Positions 7,983-15,476 of a stretch of 22,290 nucleotides of DNA are shown piece by piece. Source of the DNA: RGIG6353 sp045531285 (GTDB lineage Bacteria > Bacillota > Clostridia > Oscillospirales > SIG627); NCBI GenBank assembly GCA_045531285.1, contig JAZSDT010000048.1:1-22290 (forward strand), in the 5' to 3' direction. A program made the translations under genes and the position numbers. How positions within the stretch are numbered: position 1 is the stretch's first letter; each line of letters opens with the position of its first letter. The notes under the pieces were generated by a model. The model had not been told where the DNA came from, did not search any database, and was given only the letters and a program-made list of their open reading frames with translations.

Positions 7983-9833
7983 ATGAAAATATTTGTCAAC
8001 AATGCAGGTCAATGCGAAGAAGCCATAAAAGAGGCTCTGACAGAAACAGCCTATACCTGGGGTGAGGGTGGAATCAACGTTACTCTCGGTAAGTGTGACG
8101 AGGGTATCAAGATAGTTTCCGATGGCAAAAACGCAACTCTTCTCTACTCTACACTCAATTCTCTTTTCAGAGGTATCGGTGTAATTATTTCAAAGGGAGA
8201 GACTGCATACGAAACCGAGCAGAAGATGATGTTCCGTGAGCTTGGCTCTATGGTGGACTGCTCCAGAAACGGTGTAAGACGTGTGGAAAAGCTAAAGCAG
8301 TTTATCCGCATGACCTCCTTGCTTGGCTACAATATGCTCCAAGTTTATACAGAGGACACCTACGAAATCGAGGGTGAGCCGTATTTTGGACATCTCAGGG
8401 GCAGATACACTGTAGATGAGCTTCGCGAAATAGATGATTATGCCGACAAATTCGGTGTAGAGGTCATTCCCTGCATACAGACACTGGCTCACCTTGATGC
8501 AATATTTAACTGGCCCGAGTACGGCGCTGTAAGAGACACGGGTAACATCCTCAACGTAGGTCTTGAAAAGTCTCTGGAGCTTATTGAAAAAATGTTTGTC
8601 ACCATGAAGAGTGCACTCCGTTCAAAGCAGATAAACGTAGGTATGGACGAGGCTCACTCTCTGGGACTTGGTAAGTACCTTGATATGTTTGGCTACAAGC
8701 AAAGAAGTCAGATAATGAAGGAGCATCTTGCCAAGGTTATGGAGCTTTGCCGTAAGTACGGCTACGAGCCTATGATGTGGTCGGATATGTTCTTCCGCGT
8801 TTGCTCTCCCACAGGCGGCTATTTTGACGTAAAAGAATTCACCCCCGAGGTGCTCAACTCCGTTCCCGAGGATATGACGATCGTATTCTGGGACTACTAC
8901 AGAGACGACCCCGAATTCTATAAAGGAATGCTCGACCAGCATATGCTCTTCAACCGCAAGGTTGCATTTGCAGGAGGTGCTTCCACCTGGTACGGATTTG
9001 CTCCCATGCAGTGCTACTCTCTTGACAACGTAAGAGCTGTATTCAAGGTACTTGGCAACTATCCTCTCACCTCGGTATTTAATACCATGTGGGGTGACAA
9101 CGGTGCTGAATGCTCCACGTTTGCAGCGCTTCCCACTATTGCGGCATACTCCGAGGGTACATGGACAGGAGATTTAAGTGACGAAGCCTTGACACGTGCA
9201 ATGAGCATTTTCGAGGCAAGCTTCGACGACTTCCTCGAGATGAACGCATTCCACAAGACCGAAACAATGTGGGAGCCTTGGGCGGTAATGCATAAATATA
9301 TGCTTTACGGGGATGCTTTACAGGGTACATGGGATTGGCACGTGCCCCTTGAAGCTAATGCCCACTTCGCAAAAGCCTCTGTAACTCTTGGCGAATGTGC
9401 AAAGCGCAATCCTCGTTGGGCATATTTGTTCGAGCCTCTTGCCGTGCTTGCCAAGGTGCTTTCAAACAAGGCTGAGCTTGGTATCAATCTCAAGGCTGCA
9501 TATGACAAGGGCGACAAAGCAGAGCTGTCAAGATATGCAAACGAAGTTATTCCCGAAATTGTCAGCGACCTGAGAGTTTTTGCAAGACTTCACGCAAAGC
9601 GTTGGAGAATAGACAACAAGGATTTTGGATTTGAAGTGCAGGATGCAAGAATAGGCGGTCTTATGCTGAGACTTGAGCACACGGCGGAAATGTTAAACGA
9701 GTACGTTTCGGGTGAGAGAACACAGCTTCTTGAGCTTGAGGCGGACCGACTTCCCGAAGTGCCCGGTTGGGAGAAAAACAGACCCCTTTGCAGAAACACC
9801 TGGCAGGTTGCAATTACAAAGGGTAGATTATAA
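7983..9833 (+). CDS. GH20 beta-N-acetylhexosaminidase, paralogue 3
   Basis: A 616-residue cytosolic GH20 enzyme, third of the tandem triplet, with catalytic Asp222-Glu223 in VGMDEAHSLG and the same conserved stretches as its neighbours. I start at the ATG at 7983 because the product (MKIFVNN) then aligns with MNITVLN and MNILVTN of the other two copies. An in-frame GTG at 7971, overlapping the previous stop, would add four residues and is the alternative. The ribosome site is weak (an A/G-rich stretch only), so translation may depend on coupling to paralogue 2. Compared with the others it has a small insertion near 420 (TETMWEPWAV). The next gene begins 15 nt downstream in the same operon. 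Confidence 0.87.
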   Translation: MKIFVNNAGQCEEAIKEALTETAYTWGEGGINVTLGKCDEGIKIVSDGKNATLLYSTLNSLFRGIGVIISKGETAYETEQKMMFRELGSMVDCSRNGVRRVEKLKQFIRMTSLLGYNMLQVYTEDTYEIEGEPYFGHLRGRYTVDELREIDDYADKFGVEVIPCIQTLAHLDAIFNWPEYGAVRDTGNILNVGLEKSLELIEKMFVTMKSALRSKQINVGMDEAHSLGLGKYLDMFGYKQRSQIMKEHLAKVMELCRKYGYEPMMWSDMFFRVCSPTGGYFDVKEFTPEVLNSVPEDMTIVFWDYYRDDPEFYKGMLDQHMLFNRKVAFAGGASTWYGFAPMQCYSLDNVRAVFKVLGNYPLTSVFNTMWGDNGAECSTFAALPTIAAYSEGTWTGDLSDEALTRAMSIFEASFDDFLEMNAFHKTETMWEPWAVMHKYMLYGDALQGTWDWHVPLEANAHFAKASVTLGECAKRNPRWAYLFEPLAVLAKVLSNKAELGINLKAAYDKGDKAELSRYANEVIPEIVSDLRVFARLHAKRWRIDNKDFGFEVQDARIGGLMLRLEHTAEMLNEYVSGERTQLLELEADRLPEVPGWEKNRPLCRNTWQVAITKGRL

Positions 9834-9848
9834 TCAGGAGACGAATTT

Positions 9849-10430
9849 ATGGTATTATGTGTTTACGGTGCGGCTAGCAGCAGGATCGACAATTCCTACA
9901 TCGAAGCATCCCGTGAGCTTGGCTTCAAAATGGCAAAAAGAGGTCACAGCCTTGTATTTGGAGCCGGCAGAAGCGGTGTTATGGGTGCTGTTGCCCAGGG
10001 TGTAGCCGAAGGCGGCGGTAAAATTAAGGGAGTTATTCCTACGTTCTTTACCGACATGGACGTAGAAATTGTATCCAAGCAATGTGACGAGGTGGTATAC
10101 ACCAAGACCATGCGTGAGAGAAAACAGGAAATGGAGGATTCTGCCCATGCGTTTATTATGGCACCGGGCGGCATCGGTACATTTGAAGAGTTTTTCGAGA
10201 TTCTCACGTCCAAACAGCTCTTACAACACAACAAGCCCATTGCGGTATACAACGTTAACGGATATTTTAACGAGCTTCAGCATATGATGAAGGTTGCAGT
10301 TGAGAAAAACTTTGTAAAAGAGGGCGTACTTACCCTTTATCGCTTCTTTGACAACGTTGATGAAATGCTTGATTTCATCGAAACCGACAAGGGCTCCGGA
10401 CTTGGAATAGACGATTTGAAACGCGACTAG
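9849..10430 (+). CDS. LOG-family (TIGR00730) Rossmann-fold phosphoribohydrolase
   Basis: A 193-residue cytosolic protein of the LOG/TIGR00730 family, whose studied members hydrolyse the N-glycosidic bond of nucleoside 5'-monophosphates, including cytokinin ribotides. The diagnostic motif PGGxGTxxE is PGGIGTFEE at 106-114, and the upstream M-R-E-R-K at 88-92 matches the family's arginine/lysine motif. A glycine-rich nucleotide-binding stretch (GAGRSGVMG) lies near 38-46. Length is normal. An AGGAG site precedes the ATG by 8 nt and the gene is the last of the threonine aldolase-GH20 operon, ahead of the terminator at 10508. The link to the hexosaminidases is unclear; many bacterial members are of unknown physiological role. 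Confidence 0.87.
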   Translation: MVLCVYGAASSRIDNSYIEASRELGFKMAKRGHSLVFGAGRSGVMGAVAQGVAEGGGKIKGVIPTFFTDMDVEIVSKQCDEVVYTKTMRERKQEMEDSAHAFIMAPGGIGTFEEFFEILTSKQLLQHNKPIAVYNVNGYFNELQHMMKVAVEKNFVKEGVLTLYRFFDNVDEMLDFIETDKGSGLGIDDLKRD

Positions 10431-10507
10431 CAAAGAGCATTCTCGCACGCTTAAAACTTAACAAAGCGAAACAGCAAGGTTGATTTAATACAATTTCCTA
10501 GCATATA
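10431..10507 (+). repeat. Dispersed intergenic repeat, copy 2
   Basis: The stretch begins right after the stop codon of the LOG gene. It contains the ATTCTCGC block, an ACAAAGCGAAAC block matching ACAAAGCAAAAC of the copies at 12027 and 12132, and the tail GCAAGGTTGATTTAATACA (10474-10492). That tail recurs as GCGAAGTTGATTTAATGCA at 18049 and in shortened form at 13991. The repeat ends at the terminator hairpin. Confidence 0.65.
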
Positions 10508-10538
10508 AAAAAGCTATGCATCTTGTGCATAGCTTTTT
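10508..10538. terminator. Bidirectional intrinsic terminator
   Basis: A 13-bp perfect stem (AAAAAGCTATGCA, loop TCTTG, TGCATAGCTTTTT) lies between the convergent LOG gene (+) and NSS transporter gene (-). The A-run on one side and T-run on the other let it work in both directions. Confidence 0.9.
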
Positions 10539-10543
10539 GTCTT

Positions 10544-11941
10544 TTAGAACTTAGCCTTGAGCCAATCCCAGATAGTAAAGTTGTCTGCAAAGGAGAAGGT
10601 TGCAATACCTATTATGAAAAGTGCGATGATGATAACGGGAAGAACGTACGTCATATACGGACGGATCCACTTGCCCAGCTTAACACCCTTACCTGAGTTT
10701 ACTTCGGCAAGGAAGTTATCAAAGCCCCAACCCTTTTTTCTGGTTACGAACAATACGTAGCAGAGTGAGCCCAGAGGAAGTGCGCAGTTGGAAACAAGGA
10801 AGTCTTCAAGGTCAAGGAATGATGAACCCGAAGCGAAGGGAACAAAGCCTGACCAAAGGTTGAAGCCAAGTGCACAGGGCAGTGAAAGAATAAGTACGGC
10901 AACTCCGCAAATAACACAAGTCTTCTTTCTTGACCAGCCTGTTAACTCCATCACGCAAGCGAGGATATTCTCGAAAACTGCAATGATAGTGGACATAGCC
11001 GCAAAGGTCATAAAGAGGAAGAAGAGGGAGCCCCAAATTCTACCGCCTGCCATGTTATTGAACACCTTAGCCATAGCCACAAAGAGAAGGCTGGGACCTG
11101 CACCGGGTTCAACGTCGAATGTGAAGCAAGCGGGGAATATAATAAGACCTGCAAATATTGCAACAAATGTATCAAGTACAATGATGTTTACCGATTCACC
11201 AAGAAGTGAACGGTCCTTGTTAAGATAACTGCCAAAAATTGCCATAGAGCCTATACCAAGGCTGAGTGTGAAGAACGACTGGTTCATAGCACCGACTATA
11301 ACGTTTCCGTTGATTTTTGAAAAATCGGGCTTGAGGTAGAAGGTAAGACCTTCCTTTGCTCCGTCAAGTGTGAAGGAGTGAACTGCAAGAACAATGATGA
11401 GTGCTAACAGAGCAAGCATCATATACTTGGTTACTCTTTCAAGTCCCTTCTGTACACCGAACGAAAGAATGAGGAAACCGAGAACAACAACGATAGCCAT
11501 GAAGCCTACCATTATTGCAGGGTTCGACATCATATTGCCGAAAAGCTGAGAAGATTGCTCGTTTGTGATACCGGTCATATCACCCTTTACAAACGATACG
11601 AAGTAGTGAAGGATCCAACCGGTAACAGACGTATAGAACATCATAAGCAGGAAGTTTGCCACAAGCGACAAATATCCGTGAAGATGCCATTTCTGTCCGG
11701 GTTTTTCAAGCTTTTGATAAGCTTTTACAGGGCTTTGCTGACTTGCACGTCCTACGGCAAATTCAGTAAGCATAACGGGTATTCCGAGGATAACGAGGAA
11801 AAGAAGGTAAATAACGACGAAGGCTCCGCCGCCGTACTGACCTGCCATCCAAGGAAATTTCCACACGTTACCGCAGCCTATTGCACAGCCTGCGCTAAGA
11901 AGGATGAAGCCGAGACGGCTTCCTAAACGGTCTCTTTGCAT
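10544..11941 (-). CDS. Sodium-dependent transporter, NSS (SNF) family
   Basis: A 465-residue inner-membrane symporter of the neurotransmitter:sodium symporter family (LeuT/MhsT fold), expected to import an amino acid or related amine with Na+. The N-terminus carries the family signature GCAIGCGNVWKFPW, with the unwound first helix that builds the Na+ and substrate sites, followed by about eleven or twelve hydrophobic helices to the C-terminus. Length is normal for bacterial members. An AGGAG site sits 8 nt before the ATG. The gene appears monocistronic: a bidirectional terminator follows it and a near-consensus promoter with an overlapping dyad precedes it. The substrate cannot be assigned from sequence; bacterial relatives take up tryptophan, tyrosine, leucine or other neutral amino acids. 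Confidence 0.92.
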   Translation of the reverse strand: MQRDRLGSRLGFILLSAGCAIGCGNVWKFPWMAGQYGGGAFVVIYLLFLVILGIPVMLTEFAVGRASQQSPVKAYQKLEKPGQKWHLHGYLSLVANFLLMMFYTSVTGWILHYFVSFVKGDMTGITNEQSSQLFGNMMSNPAIMVGFMAIVVVLGFLILSFGVQKGLERVTKYMMLALLALIIVLAVHSFTLDGAKEGLTFYLKPDFSKINGNVIVGAMNQSFFTLSLGIGSMAIFGSYLNKDRSLLGESVNIIVLDTFVAIFAGLIIFPACFTFDVEPGAGPSLLFVAMAKVFNNMAGGRIWGSLFFLFMTFAAMSTIIAVFENILACVMELTGWSRKKTCVICGVAVLILSLPCALGFNLWSGFVPFASGSSFLDLEDFLVSNCALPLGSLCYVLFVTRKKGWGFDNFLAEVNSGKGVKLGKWIRPYMTYVLPVIIIALFIIGIATFSFADNFTIWDWLKAKF

Positions 11942-11959
11942 AATTAAATCTCCTATTTT

Positions 11960-11976
11960 AAGTCGAAACTCGACTT
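11960..11976 (-). promoter_or_regulatory. Inverted repeat in the NSS gene leader
   Basis: AAGTCGA-AAC-TCGACTT is a perfect 7-bp dyad with a 3-nt centre, placed between the predicted transcript start and the ribosome site of the transporter. It could be a DNA operator or a short RNA hairpin in the leader. Confidence 0.5.
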
Positions 11977-11977
11977 T

Positions 11978-12000
11978 TGTGTTAAGAGTATTTTAACACA
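11978..12000 (-). promoter_or_regulatory. Operator-like dyad over the NSS promoter
   Basis: TGTGTTAA-N7-TTAACACA is a perfect 8-bp inverted repeat that covers the -10 element and the likely transcript start of the transporter gene, the position expected of a repressor site. The arms resemble Rex sites, but the Rex spacing is shorter (about N4). The TnrA consensus is also spaced differently, so the regulator is unknown. Confidence 0.6.
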
Positions 12001-12018
12001 TTTGTAGCATTATGTCAA
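11990..12018 (-). promoter_or_regulatory. Promoter of the NSS transporter gene
   Basis: On the minus strand a consensus TTGACA (12013-12018) is followed by a 17-nt spacer and TAAAAT (11990-11995). The 309-base gap 11942-12250 holds this promoter, the two dyads beside it, two repeat copies and a terminator. Confidence 0.8.
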
Positions 12019-12026
12019 TATTTTTT

Positions 12027-12092
12027 AGTGGAGAGCCTCCACGGGCAATTCTCGCCTATCTTAACAATAGCTTTACACCAACAAAGCAAAAC
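12027..12092 (+). repeat. Dispersed intergenic repeat, copy 3 (tandem pair, first)
   Basis: A 66-bp unit repeated at 12132-12196 with a single one-base difference (an extra A in this copy). It opens with the hairpin GTGGAG-AGC-CTCCAC and carries the TTCTCGCC block. Here it continues into GGCGAGATTAATTTAGAATA (12093-12112), so TCTCGCC and GGCGAGA can pair across the element. The tail ends about 12125, next to the second copy. Confidence 0.9.
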
Positions 12093-12131
12093 GGCGAGAT
12101 TAATTTAGAATACTATTTTGGTGCAACACGA

Positions 12132-12196
12132 AGTGGAGAGCCTCCACGGGCAATTCTCGCCTATCTTAACATAGCTTTACACCAACAAAGCAAAAC
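12132..12196 (+). repeat. Dispersed intergenic repeat, copy 4 (tandem pair, second)
   Basis: A 65-bp near-identical copy of 12027-12092, with starts 105 bases apart. It lacks the GGCGAG tail and instead runs into AT-rich sequence and the terminator at 12219. The near identity indicates a recent duplication or conversion, unlike the older copies elsewhere in the window. Confidence 0.9.
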
Positions 12197-12218
12197 AAAT
12201 TCAATTTTACTCTACGAA

Positions 12219-12247
12219 AAAGGAGCTGTAAGATTTACAGCTCCTTT
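12219..12247 (-). terminator. Intrinsic terminator of the ABC remnant
   Basis: A 13-bp perfect stem (AAAGGAGCTGTAA / TTACAGCTCCTTT) with a 3-nt loop, followed on the minus strand by TTTTTC. It lies 3 bases past the stop codon of the truncated ABC ATPase. Confidence 0.8.
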
Positions 12248-12250
12248 ATA

Positions 12251-12481
12251 TTACGATAGCATTGCTCTATCACTGGTAAATTCCTTGCCGCTTGCCTTTG
12301 AAAACAGCTCCAGCAAGTCCTCGACCTTTAGATTTTTCTTTTCTTCACCCGATACGTCAACGATCACCTTGCCCTGATGCATCATTATCAGTCTGTTTCC
12401 GTGGTCGATAGCATCACGCATATTGTGAGTGATCATTACAGTCGTAAGCTTATTTTCGTTCAAACGCTTTTGTGTGAATCT
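12251..12481 (-). pseudogene. C-terminal remnant of an ABC transporter ATP-binding protein
   Basis: About 76 codons are open, from just after an in-frame stop (12482-12484) to the TAA at 12251. The peptide matches the end of an ABC ATPase: TTVMITHNM holds the H-loop histidine, and DAIDHGNRLIMMHQGKVIVDV is the usual stretch after it. Walker A, Q-loop, signature and Walker B are all absent and no ribosome site or ATG is found. The resemblance begins near TQKR, just inside the stop, so the 5' part was lost by deletion. The style is that of ATPases (COG1101-like) partnering substrate-binding protein-type transporters. It should not make a functional product. Confidence 0.8.
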
Positions 12482-12558
12482 TTATTATTCAATTTTGATG
12501 TATAAATCATTAGCACCGATGATTGAATTTGTCAAGTGGTTTTTTAAAAAAATCAAAA

Positions 12559-13356
12559 TTATTTTGCAAAGCTGAATTTATCATCCTCGCTGAGTCCGAG
12601 AATATCAACCGAGCTGGCAAACTCATTCATTGCTCCGTCAAGCCCTGCAGGATGGTGTGCATCACTTCCCAGATAGAATTTACAGCCGCATTCCTTGGCT
12701 ATCGTCATATGCTCGATATACAGCGCTTTCCTTTCCGCTGTCATATTCAAGGTACTCTCGTTTATCTCGATACCAAGGTTTTTCTTCTGTGCTCTTGTGT
12801 AGAGCTCGCGAAGGACCTTTTTGTCCATCTTTTCAAGCATTTCGTTACACTGTGCCAAATCCCTTGCCATAAGTGAGCAGGTAGGATGAGCAAGTCCCAC
12901 CTTGCCAAAAGGCAGGTCGGAGCAAAGCACTCTGTCAAAGCGACGGTAGAACAGGTCTATTCTGCGCTGTGTTTCGTCGTCCTCTTCCCTTCTGGTAAAG
13001 GGAGTGAGATGAAGGTGATTTATAGGAACGATAATAAAATCGAAGGTGTCATACATCTTTTCCGAAAGACCTATCATATTCTGCCAATCCATTTCAGTCT
13101 CACAGCCGAAAAGGAATTCCACATCATCGTCCTCGGGAACAGGTAAAGCCTGTGATATCTTCTTGAAGCAGGATATCTGATAGCCCTCAAAGTCACAGGG
13201 CAGATTCTCATCCCACAAATGGTCTGTGAGACAAATCTTTTTCAGTCCGTTATCCTTGGCGTACTGCAATATTCTCGCATTGTTCTGCTCGGGGTCGGAT
13301 GAGCAGTTTGAATACTGCGAGTGGATATGTAAATCGTGGTCAATTACAAATTTCAT
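12559..13356 (-). CDS. PHP-domain metal-dependent phosphatase (HisK/histidinol-phosphatase type)
   Basis: A 265-residue PHP-superfamily hydrolase, probably cytosolic. The metal-binding residues expected of the fold are present: HxH at 10-12, Asp45-His46 in LTDHLW, Glu86/Glu88 in GCETE, His114 and His116, His157 in AHP, and Asp232 with His234 in GSDAHH. This pattern fits histidinol-phosphatase-like enzymes, but no other histidine-biosynthesis gene is nearby, so another phosphoester substrate is possible. The ATG follows the stop of the upstream oxidoreductase gene by one base and its GGAG site overlaps that stop, giving tight coupling. Only a weak hairpin-like dyad (12505-12524) lies downstream, so the 3' end of the transcript is unclear. 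Confidence 0.82.
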   Translation of the reverse strand: MKFVIDHDLHIHSQYSNCSSDPEQNNARILQYAKDNGLKKICLTDHLWDENLPCDFEGYQISCFKKISQALPVPEDDDVEFLFGCETEMDWQNMIGLSEKMYDTFDFIIVPINHLHLTPFTRREEDDETQRRIDLFYRRFDRVLCSDLPFGKVGLAHPTCSLMARDLAQCNEMLEKMDKKVLRELYTRAQKKNLGIEINESTLNMTAERKALYIEHMTIAKECGCKFYLGSDAHHPAGLDGAMNEFASSVDILGLSEDDKFSFAK

Positions 13357-13357
13357 A

Positions 13358-13939
13358 TTAAAACTCCTTGCATAAAGCTATTGCTTTTTTCTGTGCTTCT
13401 TCTATTCGCCTGTCTACCTCGTCGGCGCTGTTTACGTCGGTTCCCTGTACGGCAACGGTATCAACTCCACCTATCCCCCACAGCCAACATAATGCTTTAA
13501 GGTAGGATGAGCCTTGCTCCAAAGCTGAGCCTGTTTCTATCTCCATACCTCTTGTGGTAATATACAAAAGCCTTTCCGCCTTGCAATTTCCCCTTGTACT
13601 GCCGTCAGGGTTATTGCAAAAGGTAAGATCGGGAGCTGATATATGCTCTATAAAGGTTTTAAGAATCGAGGGTATGCCCATATCCCAAAAAGGTGCGGCA
13701 ATGACGATTCTATTGGCTTCTGCAACAAGCTTGCCGTTTTTCAAATCCTCGTGGGACAGTCCGTTCTTACCTCTTTGGGTATAAAGCGGTAGTGTTACAG
13801 GAGTCAGCTCAGAGCGTGACAGCTTAATTTCTGATATATCATAACGCTTAGACAATTCCTCAAGTAATGGCTTTGCCAATTTCAACGTACGTGAATCGCC
13901 CTCTCTCACACAGGCGTTTATAAATGTTAACTTTTTCAC
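13358..13939 (-). CDS. NAD(P)H-dependent oxidoreductase (AzoR-like flavodoxin fold)
   Basis: A 193-residue flavodoxin-fold protein of the FMN-dependent NADH:quinone/azo reductase group. The phosphate-binding loop RxGDSRTLKLA is at 12-22. APFWDMGIPSILKTFIEHI (82-100) corresponds to the family's conserved FMN-binding and dimer-contact segment. It should reduce quinones, azo or nitro compounds with NAD(P)H in the cytosol. The start is GTG, chosen because AAAAGGAG lies 7 nt upstream and a good promoter precedes it. It forms a two-gene unit with the PHP phosphatase downstream. The physiological substrate is unknown. Confidence 0.85.
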   Translation of the reverse strand: MKKLTFINACVREGDSRTLKLAKPLLEELSKRYDISEIKLSRSELTPVTLPLYTQRGKNGLSHEDLKNGKLVAEANRIVIAAPFWDMGIPSILKTFIEHISAPDLTFCNNPDGSTRGNCKAERLLYITTRGMEIETGSALEQGSSYLKALCWLWGIGGVDTVAVQGTDVNSADEVDRRIEEAQKKAIALCKEF

Positions 13940-13958
13940 TTTATCACTCCTTTTGTAC

Positions 13959-13987
13959 AGTATAATATTTTACTTGCAAAAAGTCAA
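13959..13987 (-). promoter_or_regulatory. Promoter of the oxidoreductase-PHP unit
   Basis: On the minus strand TTGACT (13982-13987), a 17-nt spacer and TATACT (13959-13964), just upstream of the AAAAGGAG site and the GTG start. Confidence 0.75.
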
Positions 13988-13990
13988 TAC

Positions 13991-14014
13991 GCAAGGTTGG
14001 TTTAATATACAAAA
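13991..14014 (+). repeat. Dispersed intergenic repeat, partial copy 5 (tail only)
   Basis: GCAAGGTTGGTTTAATATAC closely matches the tail of the copy at 10474-10492 and, as there, sits directly before a terminator hairpin. The 5' blocks of the repeat are not recognisable here. Confidence 0.55.
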
Positions 14015-14016
14015 GA

Positions 14017-14041
14017 AGTCCTGTGCACAAGGCACAGGACT
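14017..14041 (-). terminator. Intrinsic terminator of the AGCS gene
   Basis: A 10-bp perfect stem (AGTCCTGTGC / GCACAGGACT) with a 5-nt loop, followed on the minus strand by a T-rich stretch (TCTTTTG). It lies just after the AGCS stop codon. Confidence 0.8.
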
Positions 14042-14046
14042 GAATA

Positions 14047-15462
14047 TTACTTATTTGACTTAGAATTCTTAACTACAAGCTTATAAAGAGCTATCAAGGC
14101 AACTGCGTTGGGCAATACCATCAAATAGTTGAAGAAGTCTGTAAGCTCCCATACAAGATCGTTGGAAGCAAGTGTGCCAAGGAATATAAATACGATTGCA
14201 ATAATTGAATAGATCACTGTTGCAACCTTTGAGTTCTTGAAGAGGTACTGGATATTAACCTTTCCAAAGAAGTTCCAACCGATAACGGTAGAATATGCAA
14301 AGAACAGGAGACAGATTGCAACAAACATATTACCGAAATCAGTACCGAACGCAGCTCCAACCGCCATCTGCATTGCACTGGTCTTCGATACAAGTGCCGC
14401 AGCACCCGATGTTGCCGCAGTGTAAGCACTGCCTGTAAGGCCGTTAAGGATCGCGTCATCCTTTGAGTAAAGCATTGTGATAACAACAAGCGCTGTCATT
14501 GTAAGTACAATGAAGGTGTCAATAAACACACCGATCATAGCAACAATACCCTGGTCATGAGGCTTTGCTACGTTAGCCTGTGCGTGAGCGTGAGGAGTTG
14601 AACCCATACCTGCTTCGTTAGAGAAGAGACCTCTCTTTGCGCCCTGGCTGATAGCAGTCTTAAGTGCATAACCGATACCGCCGCCGATAAGAGCATCGGG
14701 AGTAAAGGCATATTTGAAGATAAGTCCAATAGTTGTGGGTACGTACTTAATATTAGCAACAAGAACTGCAAGACCGCCTACAAAGAAAATACAAGCCATA
14801 ACAGGAACCAATTTCTCTGTAACGGACGCTATTCTCTGAATACCGCCAAGGAAGATAAATGCAGAAACAAGTGCAAGAATAAGACCAACTATCCAACCGG
14901 GCACGCCGAACGCTGTGTTGCATGATTCGGCAATTGAGTTGGACTGTACCATTGCACCCATAAAGCCAAGTGCAAGAATGGTAGCGATTGAGAAGAACGC
15001 AGAGAGGAATTTTCCAAATCCGCCCTTGAACGCTCTCTTCATATAGTAAACGGGACCGCCGTGTACGTTTCCGTCAGCGTCGATCTCTCTTGTTTCCTGA
15101 GCGAGAACTGCTTCGGCATAGATAGTAGCCATACCGAGGAAAGCGATTACCCACATCCAGAAGATAGCGCCGGGACCGCCTACGAGGATAGCACCCGAAG
15201 CACCAACGATGTTACCTGTGCCGACCTGTGCGGCAATAGCTGTTGCAAGTGCCTGGAAGGAGCTGAGTCCTCCTGCCTGCTTACCGCCAAAAAGCTTAAC
15301 GTTACCGAAAACCTTCTTCATACCTTCACCAAAGCATCTTATCTGAACAAAGCGTGTTTTGATGGTGAAGAAAAGACCTACGCCAACAAGGAGGATTATA
15401 AGAATGTAATCCGCCAGATAGGAGTTGGCTGTAGCCACAACATTTAAAATTTTGTCTTGCAT
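14047..15462 (-). CDS. Alanine/glycine:cation symporter (AGCS family)
   Basis: A 471-residue inner-membrane protein of the AGCS family (AlsT/DagA type), importing alanine or glycine with Na+ or H+. Family stretches are visible: GGLSSFQALATAIAAQVGTG near 62-81, GASGAILVGGPGAIFWMWV near 85-103 (the family signature), and the following helix with the AEAVLAQ motif. About ten to eleven hydrophobic helices span the protein and the length is normal. The ATG has an AAGGAGG site. A glycine riboswitch and terminator lie in the leader, so glycine is the likely regulated substrate. The gene is monocistronic, ending at the hairpin at 14017. Confidence 0.94.
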   Translation of the reverse strand: MQDKILNVVATANSYLADYILIILLVGVGLFFTIKTRFVQIRCFGEGMKKVFGNVKLFGGKQAGGLSSFQALATAIAAQVGTGNIVGASGAILVGGPGAIFWMWVIAFLGMATIYAEAVLAQETREIDADGNVHGGPVYYMKRAFKGGFGKFLSAFFSIATILALGFMGAMVQSNSIAESCNTAFGVPGWIVGLILALVSAFIFLGGIQRIASVTEKLVPVMACIFFVGGLAVLVANIKYVPTTIGLIFKYAFTPDALIGGGIGYALKTAISQGAKRGLFSNEAGMGSTPHAHAQANVAKPHDQGIVAMIGVFIDTFIVLTMTALVVITMLYSKDDAILNGLTGSAYTAATSGAAALVSKTSAMQMAVGAAFGTDFGNMFVAICLLFFAYSTVIGWNFFGKVNIQYLFKNSKVATVIYSIIAIVFIFLGTLASNDLVWELTDFFNYLMVLPNAVALIALYKLVVKNSKSNK

Positions 15463-15476
15463 TTCAAGACCTCCTT

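Noticed and set aside
11978..12000. Rex operator upstream of the NSS transporter
   Set aside because: The half-sites are similar, but the 7-base spacer does not fit the shorter Rex spacing. I keep it only as an unassigned operator.
12027..12196. Possible CRISPR array
   Set aside because: Only two 65-bp units are present, too long for CRISPR repeats and without regular spacers or cas genes nearby.
12012..12377. A 121-codon plus-strand frame with the peptide SGEPPRAILAYLN occurring twice
   Set aside because: The repeated peptide only reflects the 105-base spacing of the DNA repeat, a multiple of three. The frame runs through a terminator and the ABC remnant and has no ribosome site.
12482..12558. 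Promoter reading into the ABC remnant (TTGACA near 12532 on the minus strand)
   Set aside because: The -35 is good, but TAATGA at 17 nt is a poor -10. The small dyad AATCAT/ATGATT here is too weak to call a terminator, so neither is listed as a feature.
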